Of a DNA stretch of 37,654 nt, positions 26,197 to 33,959 are shown in pieces. The position numbers and the translations under genes are program-made. The stretch is from Acidobacteriota bacterium (lineage in GTDB: Bacteria; Acidobacteriota; Terriglobia; Acidiferrales; UBA7541): positions 1 through 37,654 of the forward strand of contig QHYJ01000274.1 of NCBI GenBank assembly GCA_003223255.1, given 5' to 3'. The stretch's first letter is position 1. Each line of letters starts with the position of its first letter. Below the pieces are notes generated by a model that was given only the letters and a program-made list of their open reading frames with translations, did no database searches and was not told where the DNA came from.

Positions 26197-27378
26197 CTAC
26201 TCGTAGATCTGCCGCAGGCTGGCCAAGACTTCTGAAAAAGTGAATCGTGCCCGCACGCGTTCTCGCCCCGCTTTTCCCAGTCTTTCGCGCAATTGCGGAT
26301 CTTTAAGCAGCCGAAGGATCGCCCTGGACAGAGCGGCAGGATTTTCAGGAGGAATCAGCAGGCCATGAACTTCGTTCTCAATGATCTCTGGCACGCCACC
26401 CACGGTAGTAGCGATCACCGGCAGACCAGCGGCCATGTACTCCAGCACCGCATTGGGAAGTCCCTCGGACTTCGAGGCAAGCACGCCAATGTCGCAACAG
26501 GACAACAACTGTGGGATATCCGTTCGATGCCCCAAGAAAACAAAAATCTCGGCCAAACCCAGTGTCCGGACTTGGTCCTCGAAAAACGGGCGCATCTCAC
26601 CATCGCCCGCAAGCAAGAATCGCGCTTCCGGGCATGTTTCTCGTACGGTTCCCGCTGCCTCGATCAAATCACCGTGCCCCTTTGCGCCGGCGTGCATATT
26701 GGCGACCATGATGATTAGTTTGTGGCTTGAAGCGATTCCAGGAAGCAGCTTTTCGCGGTCTGCCTTTGCCAGCACGAATTTCTTGGTGCCGATTCCGTTG
26801 TAGACCACATGAATTCTGTGAGGGGCAAAGCCGTCTTTTATCAGCAGGTCTTGGCGCACAGCTTCCGAGTTGACCAAGATTTTTGTTGAGAGTCCCTGAA
26901 CTTTACGGAGAATCTTGCGCCGTACCGGCGTATACCACCACCAGCGCGCCAAGTCTCTTCGACTCGAAATGATAACCGGAACCCTTGCCAGCCAGGCTGC
27001 AGGGACCGCAAACAGATTCGAGTACAGATCGTTGGTGTGAACGATTCTAAACTTCCTCCTGCGGATAAAGGCAACCAGTTTTAGCATTTGCAAGATCGTG
27101 TTTGGGCGAAGGAGGCTCGTGCGAACCGGAAACTCCACGCATTCAAGCCCGGCTTCATCCAGCCTTGCTTTCAGTGGGCCGCCAGCCCGGAGGCAGCCTA
27201 CCGCTACGCCATATCCTTCCGCTTTGAGCTGGCGAGCGACTTCCACGCATTGCGTTTCCGACCCGCCCAGTTCCAGAGATTGGATGAACATCAACACGCG
27301 TGTGCCTTTTTGTCCTGAAGAAAGAAAGCGCTTCCCGTGGATTTCCTCTTGGTCTCTTGCTCGGGGATCCTTGATCAT
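26197..27378 (-). CDS. Glycosyltransferase family 4
   Basis: The 393-residue GT-B enzyme has an N-terminal acceptor domain (RVLMFIQSLELGGSETQCVE, VHTNDLYSNLFAVPAAWLA, VIISSRRDL) and a C-terminal donor domain (YNGIG, KLIIMVANMHAGAKGHGDLI, FLLAGDGEM, VFLGHRTDIPQLLSCCDIGV, SEGLPNAVLEYMAAGLPVIA, TTVGGVPEII). This is the layout of EPS GT4 enzymes such as those of exosortase-A loci (TIGR03088-like). The start is ATG 27378, 42 nt after the AsnB-like gene; translation could also begin at GTG/ATG nearer RVLMF. Its sugar donor is unknown. Confidence 0.9.
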   Translation of the reverse strand: MIKDPRARDQEEIHGKRFLSSGQKGTRVLMFIQSLELGGSETQCVEVARQLKAEGYGVAVGCLRAGGPLKARLDEAGLECVEFPVRTSLLRPNTILQMLKLVAFIRRRKFRIVHTNDLYSNLFAVPAAWLARVPVIISSRRDLARWWWYTPVRRKILRKVQGLSTKILVNSEAVRQDLLIKDGFAPHRIHVVYNGIGTKKFVLAKADREKLLPGIASSHKLIIMVANMHAGAKGHGDLIEAAGTVRETCPEARFLLAGDGEMRPFFEDQVRTLGLAEIFVFLGHRTDIPQLLSCCDIGVLASKSEGLPNAVLEYMAAGLPVIATTVGGVPEIIENEVHGLLIPPENPAALSRAILRLLKDPQLRERLGKAGRERVRARFTFSEVLASLRQIYE

Positions 27379-27420
27379 GGCCGTCTGCTCAATCGCAAAT
27401 TCCTTTCTCGGGCGCGGTCG

Positions 27421-29391
27421 CTACACCCGCGCGAGTTCCGGTATGCTCTGGCCGACCGCTGCATCACGAAGCGATCGTCCCGGTGTCCGTTGGAACGTCG
27501 GTTTGACGCCAGTTTGCTCTTCCATGAAATTGCGATGCCAAAGCTCGAGGATTAGCAATTGCCAAAGCTCCCAGGAGCGATCCCGAATCCCTTTCCGGTG
27601 TTCCAACAACCTTTGCGTTACACCATTCTTGTCAAAGTAGCCTCGTTGGAGCGTCCTTGGCTCCAATAGAATGTCCAGCAGTGCCGGGGCAGGATTCTGA
27701 CGGAACCAATGCAGAAGCGGCATCGCAAAACCTTGTTTGTGTCGGTACAGCACTTGCTTGGGAACGTTCAGACGTTCTGCCAGCTTCTTCAGGACATACT
27801 TGAGTTCTCCAAAGCGCAACTTCCAACGCGGTGACAACATCGCTGCCCACTCGGCTAAGGGATGATCCAGAAACGGCGCTCGTACCTCCAAGGAATTTGC
27901 CATGCTCATGCGGTCGACCTTGGTCAAGATGTCTCCGGGGAGATACGTTTTTGCGTCGAGATACTGCACTTCGCTCAGAGCGTCAGTAGCGGGACCGTTT
28001 TCTAGCAATTGCCGGAACCCTTCATAGGGCGAGGGTTGCCTGTTGGCCCACGCGAGGAAATCCTTGGAGAAAATATCTGTTTCCCGCCAACTGGTGGGCA
28101 ACGTCGATATCTCATCCAAATAGCGTTCCCGCGGGGGCAGCGAAAGGTTGTAAACAAGTCTGCGCCCGTGCCAATGCATCGGAATGATCGGGTGTACGTG
28201 CTCTCGATACCATCGTCCCAGGGCGAAGGAAAACGGCCGAATTCTTCTGCGTCCCAGATAAGACCCGTACCGATCGTACCCCGCAAAAAGTTCATCTCCT
28301 CCATCCCCCGTCAGGGCCACCGTGACGTGCTGTCGAGCCAAGCGGCACACATGGTATGTCGGGACGATGGATGAGTCCGCGAACGGTTCTTCGAGAATGC
28401 CTGTGAGCAGGTGTACGGTTTGCTCGATATTGGGCTCCACGTAGAGTTCGTGATGCTCCGTGTCAAATTGCCGCGCGACGGCGCGGGCGTGATCACTTTC
28501 ATTAAAGTCCTCATGGGGGAAGCCAATCGAAAACGTCTTGACCGGGTGAGAACTGAAGCGCGCCATGAGCGCCACGACGATGGAGGAATCCACTCCTCCG
28601 CTCAGCAGCGTTCCCAGCGGGACATCGCTGATCAGCCGCACCCGAACCGCTTCAGCCAACCGATGCTCGAGCTGTTCCAGGCATTCTTGCTCGGATTGCG
28701 GTTCATAGGTTCCATAAGCTGGCAAATCCCAATACTTCTGAACGCGGACCCGCCCATCAGAAAATTCGAGGAGGTGTCCGGGCGGTAGCTTCTTTATGCT
28801 CTTGAAGCAGGTATATGGATCGGCGATGTAGCCAAAGTGCAAAAAGCCCAACAGGCTGTGGTGAGCGACTTCCGCAAGTCTTGGCGCCGCAGCTAGAATC
28901 GCCTTGATTTCCGATCCAAATAGAAACCGTCCGCCATCCATCCCGTAGTGCAGCGGCTTCTTTCCGAAGCGATCTCGCGCGAGTAGCAGCTTCTCTCCGC
29001 GTTGATCCCAGACTGCCAGCGCAAACATTCCCCTTAGTTTCTTCACGCATTCGGCCCCATATTCCTCGTACAGATGGACGATGATTTCCGTGTCCGAGTT
29101 GGTGTAAAAGCGGTGGCCCCGAGCTTCCAACTTCGGGCGCAGTTCCGGGAAGTTATAGATTTCGCCGTTGAAGACGACCCAAATACGGCGATCCTCATTG
29201 TGAATCGGCTGATGGCCCGTTGACAGGTCAATGATGCTCAGGCGCCTCATGCCTAGCCCGGCGCGGCCGTGCACGTAAATTCCCTCATCGTCCGGGCCGC
29301 GATGCACAATGGTCTGGCACATCTGCTGGACCTCCGCCGCTTGGGCTGAGTATCCAGGTTCAACGCCAACGATGCCCGCTATGCCGCACAT
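27421..29391 (-). CDS. Asparagine-synthase-like amidotransferase 2 (exosortase-A-type)
   Basis: The 656-residue protein is intact. ATG 29391 is chosen so that Cys2 (MCGIAGIV) becomes the N-terminal nucleophile. Glutaminase motifs HRGPDDEG, RRLSIIDL, FNGEIYN and TNSDTEIIVHLYEEYG are all present, unlike paralogue 1. Synthetase motifs: LLSGGVDSS, TGDGGDELFAGYDRYG, VDRMSMANSLEVRAPFLDH, KQGFAMPL. Such enzymes are standard members of exosortase-A EPS loci. Biochemically, AsnB-family homologues amidate carboxyl groups, including sugar uronates in some O-antigen clusters. With the dehydrogenase 1.4 kb downstream, uronate amidation is a reasonable hypothesis; ordinary asparagine synthesis cannot be excluded. 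Confidence 0.93.
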   Translation of the reverse strand: MCGIAGIVGVEPGYSAQAAEVQQMCQTIVHRGPDDEGIYVHGRAGLGMRRLSIIDLSTGHQPIHNEDRRIWVVFNGEIYNFPELRPKLEARGHRFYTNSDTEIIVHLYEEYGAECVKKLRGMFALAVWDQRGEKLLLARDRFGKKPLHYGMDGGRFLFGSEIKAILAAAPRLAEVAHHSLLGFLHFGYIADPYTCFKSIKKLPPGHLLEFSDGRVRVQKYWDLPAYGTYEPQSEQECLEQLEHRLAEAVRVRLISDVPLGTLLSGGVDSSIVVALMARFSSHPVKTFSIGFPHEDFNESDHARAVARQFDTEHHELYVEPNIEQTVHLLTGILEEPFADSSIVPTYHVCRLARQHVTVALTGDGGDELFAGYDRYGSYLGRRRIRPFSFALGRWYREHVHPIIPMHWHGRRLVYNLSLPPRERYLDEISTLPTSWRETDIFSKDFLAWANRQPSPYEGFRQLLENGPATDALSEVQYLDAKTYLPGDILTKVDRMSMANSLEVRAPFLDHPLAEWAAMLSPRWKLRFGELKYVLKKLAERLNVPKQVLYRHKQGFAMPLLHWFRQNPAPALLDILLEPRTLQRGYFDKNGVTQRLLEHRKGIRDRSWELWQLLILELWHRNFMEEQTGVKPTFQRTPGRSLRDAAVGQSIPELARV

Positions 29392-29485
29392 AATTCCCGC
29401 CACTCGAGAGTCACTTCGACCAACGCACGGAGAATCACGAAGTGCGGAACTCCCGCAGATCGTCTGCGTGCCCGCTGCCTAGGAG

Positions 29486-30046
29486 CTAAGTACAGGGAGA
29501 GCTTAGAGGAACTGCTCCTCCAGTTGGTTGGGAAACGGAATTCACCCATGCGCTATCCACTTCAACTGCTACCGATCGTTGAAGCAGGGAAACGGACAGC
29601 ACCAGGCGGTAGCGCCTCTTGAAATTCAACAGGATTCCTTCCAGCCCGCTGAGCGGTCCATCTTTGACTCTGACTCGTTCCCCGACTTTGAGGAACGGCC
29701 ATGGATGCCTCGGCACGCCGGTCCTGACCGCCGTTTGGAGCGCGTTTACTTCTTCTTCGTCGACAGGAATCGGTGTTTTTCCGATTCCAACAATCTGAAT
29801 CACTCCAGGCGTCGTAAGAATGGGTAGCCGGTCCAGCGCATTAAACCGGCAAAACAAATAACCTGGGAAGAGTGGCATCTCCAATTCCTGCATGCGATCG
29901 GACCAACGCCGCTTGCACAAATAAAAGGGCAAAAAGAATTCGTAGCCCCTGCCAGCCAGTTGCTTGGCCGCAAAGTTTTCGTACCGCGTCCTGGTTTGCA
30001 CGGCAAACCAGGGATAAGCCTCAGAGGAGTTGCTCGACTCGATCAT
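29486..30046 (-). CDS. NusG-paralogue transcription antiterminator (UpxY/RfaH/LoaP type)
   Basis: The 186-residue protein has a NusG N-terminal domain (WFAVQTRTRYENFAAKQLAG, FLPFYLCKRRWSDRMQELEM, PLFPGYLFCRF, GVIQIVGIGKTPIPVDEEEV) and a C-terminal KOW domain (VGERVRVKDGPLSGLEGILL). Specialised NusG paralogues of this length are found in capsule and EPS operons, where they reduce pausing or termination in long transcripts. Here it sits inside the ~33-kb run, after the kinase gene. A 141-nt gap upstream holds an ops-like sequence and a hairpin (30090-30125). Housekeeping NusG is unlikely because the usual secE/rpl neighbours are absent. Confidence 0.9.
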   Translation of the reverse strand: MIESSNSSEAYPWFAVQTRTRYENFAAKQLAGRGYEFFLPFYLCKRRWSDRMQELEMPLFPGYLFCRFNALDRLPILTTPGVIQIVGIGKTPIPVDEEEVNALQTAVRTGVPRHPWPFLKVGERVRVKDGPLSGLEGILLNFKRRYRLVLSVSLLQRSVAVEVDSAWVNSVSQPTGGAVPLSSPCT

Positions 30047-30089
30047 TGTGGGGTTCTACGGCTGGACTGCGAATCTTTCGAAATGAGAC

Positions 30090-30100
30090 ATGCTACCGCC
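30090..30100 (-). promoter_or_regulatory. ops-like element (GGCGGTAGCAT) upstream of the NusG-paralogue gene
   Basis: The minus strand reads GGCGGTAGCAT, matching the enterobacterial RfaH ops consensus (GGCGGTAGCNT), 43 nt before the antiterminator ATG. It lies in a true intergenic gap and on the transcribed-RNA sense strand. ops elements pause RNA polymerase and recruit RfaH through the non-template strand. Whether an acidobacterial NusG paralogue reads the same sequence is unknown. Confidence 0.5.
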
Positions 30101-30103
30101 CTG

Positions 30104-30125
30104 AGAGTCCCAAGGGAGTGACTCT
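30104..30125 (-). promoter_or_regulatory. RNA hairpin just upstream of the ops-like element
   Basis: AGAGTC and GACTCT form a perfect 6-bp stem with a 10-nt loop (ACTCCCTTGG) in the minus-strand RNA, ending 3 nt before the ops-like sequence. It is not followed by a U-run, so it is not an intrinsic terminator. A hairpin next to the recruitment site recalls RNA-hairpin-dependent LoaP antitermination. Confidence 0.4.
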
Positions 30126-30187
30126 AGAACATCAGGGATGGGCCTTGACGCAGGACACCGCCCAGCAGGGACTGGACAGCAGGGACG

Positions 30188-31096
30188 TTACTTCTTGTCC
30201 GTTCCGAATCCGGCACGGAATGAATATCCGCCGTAATTCGCTCCTTCGCTGGCGTCGTTCAGCACAACGCCGAGAAGATTGTTCCCGCGAAATTCTTGCA
30301 ACGTGGTTTTAACCAGATCGTGTGGCGTCTTATTTGCGCGTACCACGACCATTACTCCATCGCAGAATTCTGCAATGATCCCCGCATCCGCCACTGCTAG
30401 AACCGGAGGGGTATCTACAATGACCCACTCAAACACCGGGCTGACTCCATCGATGAAGCTTTTTAGCATTCCGTTTGCGAGTAGTTCCGAAGGGTTGGGT
30501 ACCGGCTTGCCGGCGGGAACTAGAAACAGTTCCACCTTGGGGTCTGCCTGGAGAATAGAAAATTCATCGGCTTTGCCGCTGAGATAGTCGCTCAAGCCTG
30601 GTGCGGACGGCGCACCTAGCCCCACGTGAATCCTCGAAGCTCGCAGGTCCGCATCGATGAGCAGGGCGCGTCTTTCGTGCTGCCGCGCGATCGCCAGCGC
30701 CAGGTTAAGGGCCACAAAAGTTTTTCCTTCCCCTGGCAACGTGCTCGTCACCACGAGCGTCCTAAGGGGGCTTTTTTCTTTCAGTCGATAGAGGCGCGAA
30801 CGCAGCGTCCGAAACTGCTCCGCGCATAGTGCGGATGAGTGTTGAGGGGAGAAGGCATCATAGTCCGGATTCAACTTCCAACCGGGCTTTGAGCTCCGCT
30901 GGCGCAATTCTTCAAGTCGCAGGCGGCGACCCGGCGCAGGAATTTCTCCCCATTTTGGGGAATACAACGCTCTGGAAACCGCCGAAGCCGAGCCTCCCTC
31001 TCCGCCGGCAACGCCGAATGGAGTCGGTTCCGCAGGCTTCCAAGCGGAAGGCCTCTGCTCTTCCGCTCGCTTCAAGGCTTCATGAATCCGGCTCAT
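30188..31096 (-). CDS. BY-kinase, CpsD/CapB-like tyrosine autokinase
   Basis: The 302-residue cytoplasmic protein has the BY-kinase signature: Walker A VTSTLPGEGKTFVALNLA (residues ~118-135), Walker A' LLIDADLRASRIH, and Walker B WVIVDTPPVLAVADA. The N-terminus MSRIHEALKRAEEQRP is typical of exosortase-A-associated tyrosine autokinases. The C-terminus (ANYGGYSFRAGFG) carries only two tyrosines, fewer than the usual cluster. Its ATG overlaps the stop of the ATPase gene (TAATG). It should cycle phosphorylation with the Wzz partner encoded at 32055-33605 to control polymer assembly. Confidence 0.92.
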   Translation of the reverse strand: MSRIHEALKRAEEQRPSAWKPAEPTPFGVAGGEGGSASAVSRALYSPKWGEIPAPGRRLRLEELRQRSSKPGWKLNPDYDAFSPQHSSALCAEQFRTLRSRLYRLKEKSPLRTLVVTSTLPGEGKTFVALNLALAIARQHERRALLIDADLRASRIHVGLGAPSAPGLSDYLSGKADEFSILQADPKVELFLVPAGKPVPNPSELLANGMLKSFIDGVSPVFEWVIVDTPPVLAVADAGIIAEFCDGVMVVVRANKTPHDLVKTTLQEFRGNNLLGVVLNDASEGANYGGYSFRAGFGTDKK

Positions 31097-32052
31097 TAGC
31101 TTCCCTTCCCGGAGCCGACAGCAAAGGAGGCGGGTTGCCGCATTCGTTCGAGAACTGTGGACAAATCGCGCAACACCTTTTCAACCGACAACAGGTTTTC
31201 CAGGTTTTCCGGTTCCGTGCTCACCGGCGCGGCGCTCCCGGCATTGTCCAGCTCAAATTCATGCGCTACTCCTTCAACTTGTGCAGGTGTAACTGTCTTT
31301 TGCTGATCGGCAAAAGCGTTGATGAGAGCATGCTCGCAGAGTACGTTGATGACCCGCGGAATTCCTTTTGCATGGCGATAGATGCTTTCGACAGCATCCG
31401 GCGAGAATATGGGTCCGTTGCTCGCTCCCGCAATTCGTAAGCGCTCCGCAATGTAGCCTTGCGTTTCCTCCAGCGACAGCAGATTCGTCCGGCACCGTAC
31501 GGTAATCCGTTGGCGAAGCTGACGCAGGTGAGGCTGCCTGAGTCTTTCCTCCAATTCAGGCTGCCCCGACAGCACCACTTGCAGCAGTTTCTCGGTTGAC
31601 GTCTCAAGATTGGTGAGAAAACGGATCTCTTCCAACACCTGATCGGAAAGGCTCTGCGCCTCATCGACAATCAGCACCGCCGTCTGCCCATTGCTGTACC
31701 GGTCCAGGAGCCAGCGGTTTAAACGCATCAGGATTTCGCTCTTCGAGTGGGATTCACAGGAGATTCCCAGATCTCCCATCAAACACTCGAACAGCTCAGA
31801 AGTGGTCAGGTGAGGGTTGAAAATGAAAGCAGTGGCGGCGCGGTTCTGGCGAAGCCAGTCGAGCACCATATTGAGCAAAGTTGTTTTTCCGGTGCCTACT
31901 TCGCCGGTTAGCAGGATGATGCCTCGCCGGCCGCGTATCCCATAGGCCAGGCTGGCCAATGCTTCCTGAATTCCCGGCGTCAAGAACAAGTACCGGGGAT
32001 CCGGATTAACTTTAAAGGGGCTCTCTCGCAAGCCAAAAAACTTTTGATACAT
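31096..32052 (-). CDS. ExeA-like AAA ATPase (exosortase-A EPS-type)
   Basis: The 318-residue protein starts MYQKFFGLRESPFKVNPDPR, the hallmark of ExeA/GspA-like ATPases and of the TIGR03015-type ATPases of exosortase-A EPS loci. Walker A is LLTGEVGTGKTTLLN (~residue 48), Walker B is AVLIVDEAQSLS, followed by sensor and winged-helix regions (ITVRCRTNLLSLEETQGYI, GIPRVINVLCEHALI). ATG 32052 is preferred over GTG 32058; GGAAAGAG lies just upstream. It may power or gate export assembly; its exact role is not known. Confidence 0.92.
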   Translation of the reverse strand: MYQKFFGLRESPFKVNPDPRYLFLTPGIQEALASLAYGIRGRRGIILLTGEVGTGKTTLLNMVLDWLRQNRAATAFIFNPHLTTSELFECLMGDLGISCESHSKSEILMRLNRWLLDRYSNGQTAVLIVDEAQSLSDQVLEEIRFLTNLETSTEKLLQVVLSGQPELEERLRQPHLRQLRQRITVRCRTNLLSLEETQGYIAERLRIAGASNGPIFSPDAVESIYRHAKGIPRVINVLCEHALINAFADQQKTVTPAQVEGVAHEFELDNAGSAAPVSTEPENLENLLSVEKVLRDLSTVLERMRQPASFAVGSGKGS

Positions 32053-32054
32053 TT

Positions 32055-33605
32055 TCACTCTTTCCAGGATGATGCCGTCAGACCCAATTCGAACGGCCTC
32101 GCTCGATTTCCCGCTTTGTTCAAGTCGCGAACCTTGTTCGCCCTCCCTGTATGCGAGATCAGAGCCAGTGTCGGCACTCCAAGGTAAATCTCCACGTCAC
32201 GCTGGGTGCGGATGGATTTGTCGCGAGCTTCCGAGAGATGGACGATGCTGACTCCAAGGGCCAGCCCCGCGCAAATTCCTCCGAGAGTAAACAGTTGCCG
32301 GTTGGGGAAGGAAGGGCGCTCGGGCATACTCGGAGGGTCGAGCACGCGAAACTTCTCCGCTTGCTGCTGATTTTCCAGCGTCGTGGCCATTTGCGACTCG
32401 TTCCGTTTCTTGAGCAGGTCGTTGTAAAAATTAAGCGCTGTCTGATAATCCCTCGTTAGCGCCTTGAATTCCTGCTGGATCACAGGGCTCAGTTCAATCC
32501 GTCCCTGAAGCACGCGGATCTGCTTTTGCAGGTCTTCCTGCTCTTTCACTTTTTGGTTGATGCTTATCTCCAACTGGCGGAGTTGGGCGCGATCCTGTTG
32601 GATCTGCGGCGTTTCAGGGACGGAAATTGCCAGCTTCTGTTCTGCGGTTGCGCTCTGATCTCGGGCAGGTTTCGCCTCAATTTGTTTTTCGAGTTGGGCA
32701 ATCGCGTGTTTGAGCTGGATGACCGCAGGATGCTTGTCCGTATATTTCTTCTGAAGTTCGACAAGCTGATTTTTCATCTCGCTGAGCTGTTGCTCCAACG
32801 ACTGCGAAGTCTGTCCGGAAGAAGTTGCTCTTAATCCCGCGAGTTGTTGGTTTAGGAGCGATTCCACGAAGGCCTTTTGCTGCCGCGCTTGATTCAGGCT
32901 TTGCGTGACCGCTTCGAGTTGCGTCGTTGTGCCGGCCAGCAAAGTGACATTCGTCTTTTCGTCTTCGGGCAAAGCTCCCATGTGCTTGCTTTGAAATGCA
33001 GCTAGCTTCGCGTCCTGTTCATCCAGCTTTGCCTTGGCTTCCTCCAGTTGCTTGGCCAAGAACTCCGTTGTGTCCTCGGCCTGCTTCTGACGCAGTTGGA
33101 TGTTTTGGTTCATGAACATAGAGGTGATTTCCGTGCAAATCGCTTGCGCCAGGTGAGCGTCTCCAAGGGTCACGTCGACGGTGAAGCCCGGCAGTTCGTG
33201 CGACGATGTGCCCGGCATCGGGTTCAGCGGCGCTACCTTGATCGATTTCCTTAGCCGTTCGATCATTACTTCCGTAGGGACGCGCCCCGCTTCGTTCTTA
33301 AACGGAGCGAATTTCTCCACCAGACCCTGCAGCCTCGTGCGGCTCAGGATTTGTCCCTGCATGCTTGCCAGGCGCTGGTTCACGTCTTCACTGACAACCG
33401 GCTTGACATAGCTGTCCGGCACTACGGGTTCTTCAACCAGGACCATGGTATGCGACGTGTATTGCGGTGGGATCACGACTGCCAAAAGGAAGCCCGCCGC
33501 ACCCCCCAGGACGGCCGTAAGAAGGAGTAACCAGCGCCGCCGAAGCAGAAGCGTCAGAAATTCCTCTGTGCTCATCTGGCGATGGACTTCCACGTCTTTC
33601 GTCAC
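32055..33605 (-). CDS. Wzz/GNVR-type polysaccharide chain-length regulator
   Basis: The 516-residue protein has an N-terminal Wzz domain with a membrane segment (FLTLLLRRRWLLLLTAVLGG), a long periplasmic coiled-coil region (residues ~170-400; TEFLAKQLEEAKAKLDEQDA and following heptads), and a C-terminal membrane segment with a GNVR-like proline-rich motif (PPSMPERPSFPNRQLFTLGG). GTG 33605 is chosen for GAGG about 8 nt upstream; ATG 33575 is an alternative. No kinase domain is fused, so it pairs with the separate BY-kinase. It sets chain length and links polymerisation to the Wza channel. Confidence 0.92.
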   Translation of the reverse strand: MTKDVEVHRQMSTEEFLTLLLRRRWLLLLTAVLGGAAGFLLAVVIPPQYTSHTMVLVEEPVVPDSYVKPVVSEDVNQRLASMQGQILSRTRLQGLVEKFAPFKNEAGRVPTEVMIERLRKSIKVAPLNPMPGTSSHELPGFTVDVTLGDAHLAQAICTEITSMFMNQNIQLRQKQAEDTTEFLAKQLEEAKAKLDEQDAKLAAFQSKHMGALPEDEKTNVTLLAGTTTQLEAVTQSLNQARQQKAFVESLLNQQLAGLRATSSGQTSQSLEQQLSEMKNQLVELQKKYTDKHPAVIQLKHAIAQLEKQIEAKPARDQSATAEQKLAISVPETPQIQQDRAQLRQLEISINQKVKEQEDLQKQIRVLQGRIELSPVIQQEFKALTRDYQTALNFYNDLLKKRNESQMATTLENQQQAEKFRVLDPPSMPERPSFPNRQLFTLGGICAGLALGVSIVHLSEARDKSIRTQRDVEIYLGVPTLALISHTGRANKVRDLNKAGNRARPFELGLTASSWKE

Positions 33606-33959
33606 GATTCTAACCTCGGCGCCACACCTTGCGGTTAGCCGTACCATCAATCTGCGGCGCTTGACGAACTGCCGCCAGGAAGAAATGCCTCTGACGGGCT
33701 ACCTCCGCTCACTTGCGAATTTCTTGATAAGACCGTTTCCGGTGGCACAGTTCCCCGGATACTGTTTGAGCCTTTCTTAAGGGGGCTCTCCCTTGGAGGG
33801 CAGCCTAATGAACCATGCGTCTCGGAGCAATCGGTAACCTTCCCCATCCGGATAGGCGCAAACACCTGAAGAACGCCTAAAGGAAATCCCCCAAATGGTT
33901 CGCGGTCCGTGAGCTTATCGATTCGCGCCCTCTCGTCGATTTGTGCCCGCATTCTTTTT
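33606..33959. other. 354-nt intergenic region between barrel gene and wzz
   Basis: No convincing gene is seen; a minus-strand frame of about 100 codons (33647-33976) has no recognised domain. An imperfect hairpin occurs at 33784-33805 (GGCT..CCCT / AGGG.AGCC, 3-nt loop) but lacks a U-run on either side. On the minus strand GGAGGTAGC at 33698-33706 is one base off the core of the ops-like element at 30090. The region may hold an internal promoter or leader; I cannot point to a clear -10/-35 pair. Confidence 0.45.

Noticed and set aside
28781-28789. Second GGCGGTAGC match
   Set aside because: It is on the + strand, antisense to transcription and inside the amidotransferase 2 coding sequence; a 9-mer match by chance is not rare in this length.
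33784-33805. Hairpin as an intrinsic terminator before wzz
   Set aside because: The stem is imperfect and neither side is followed by a T-run.
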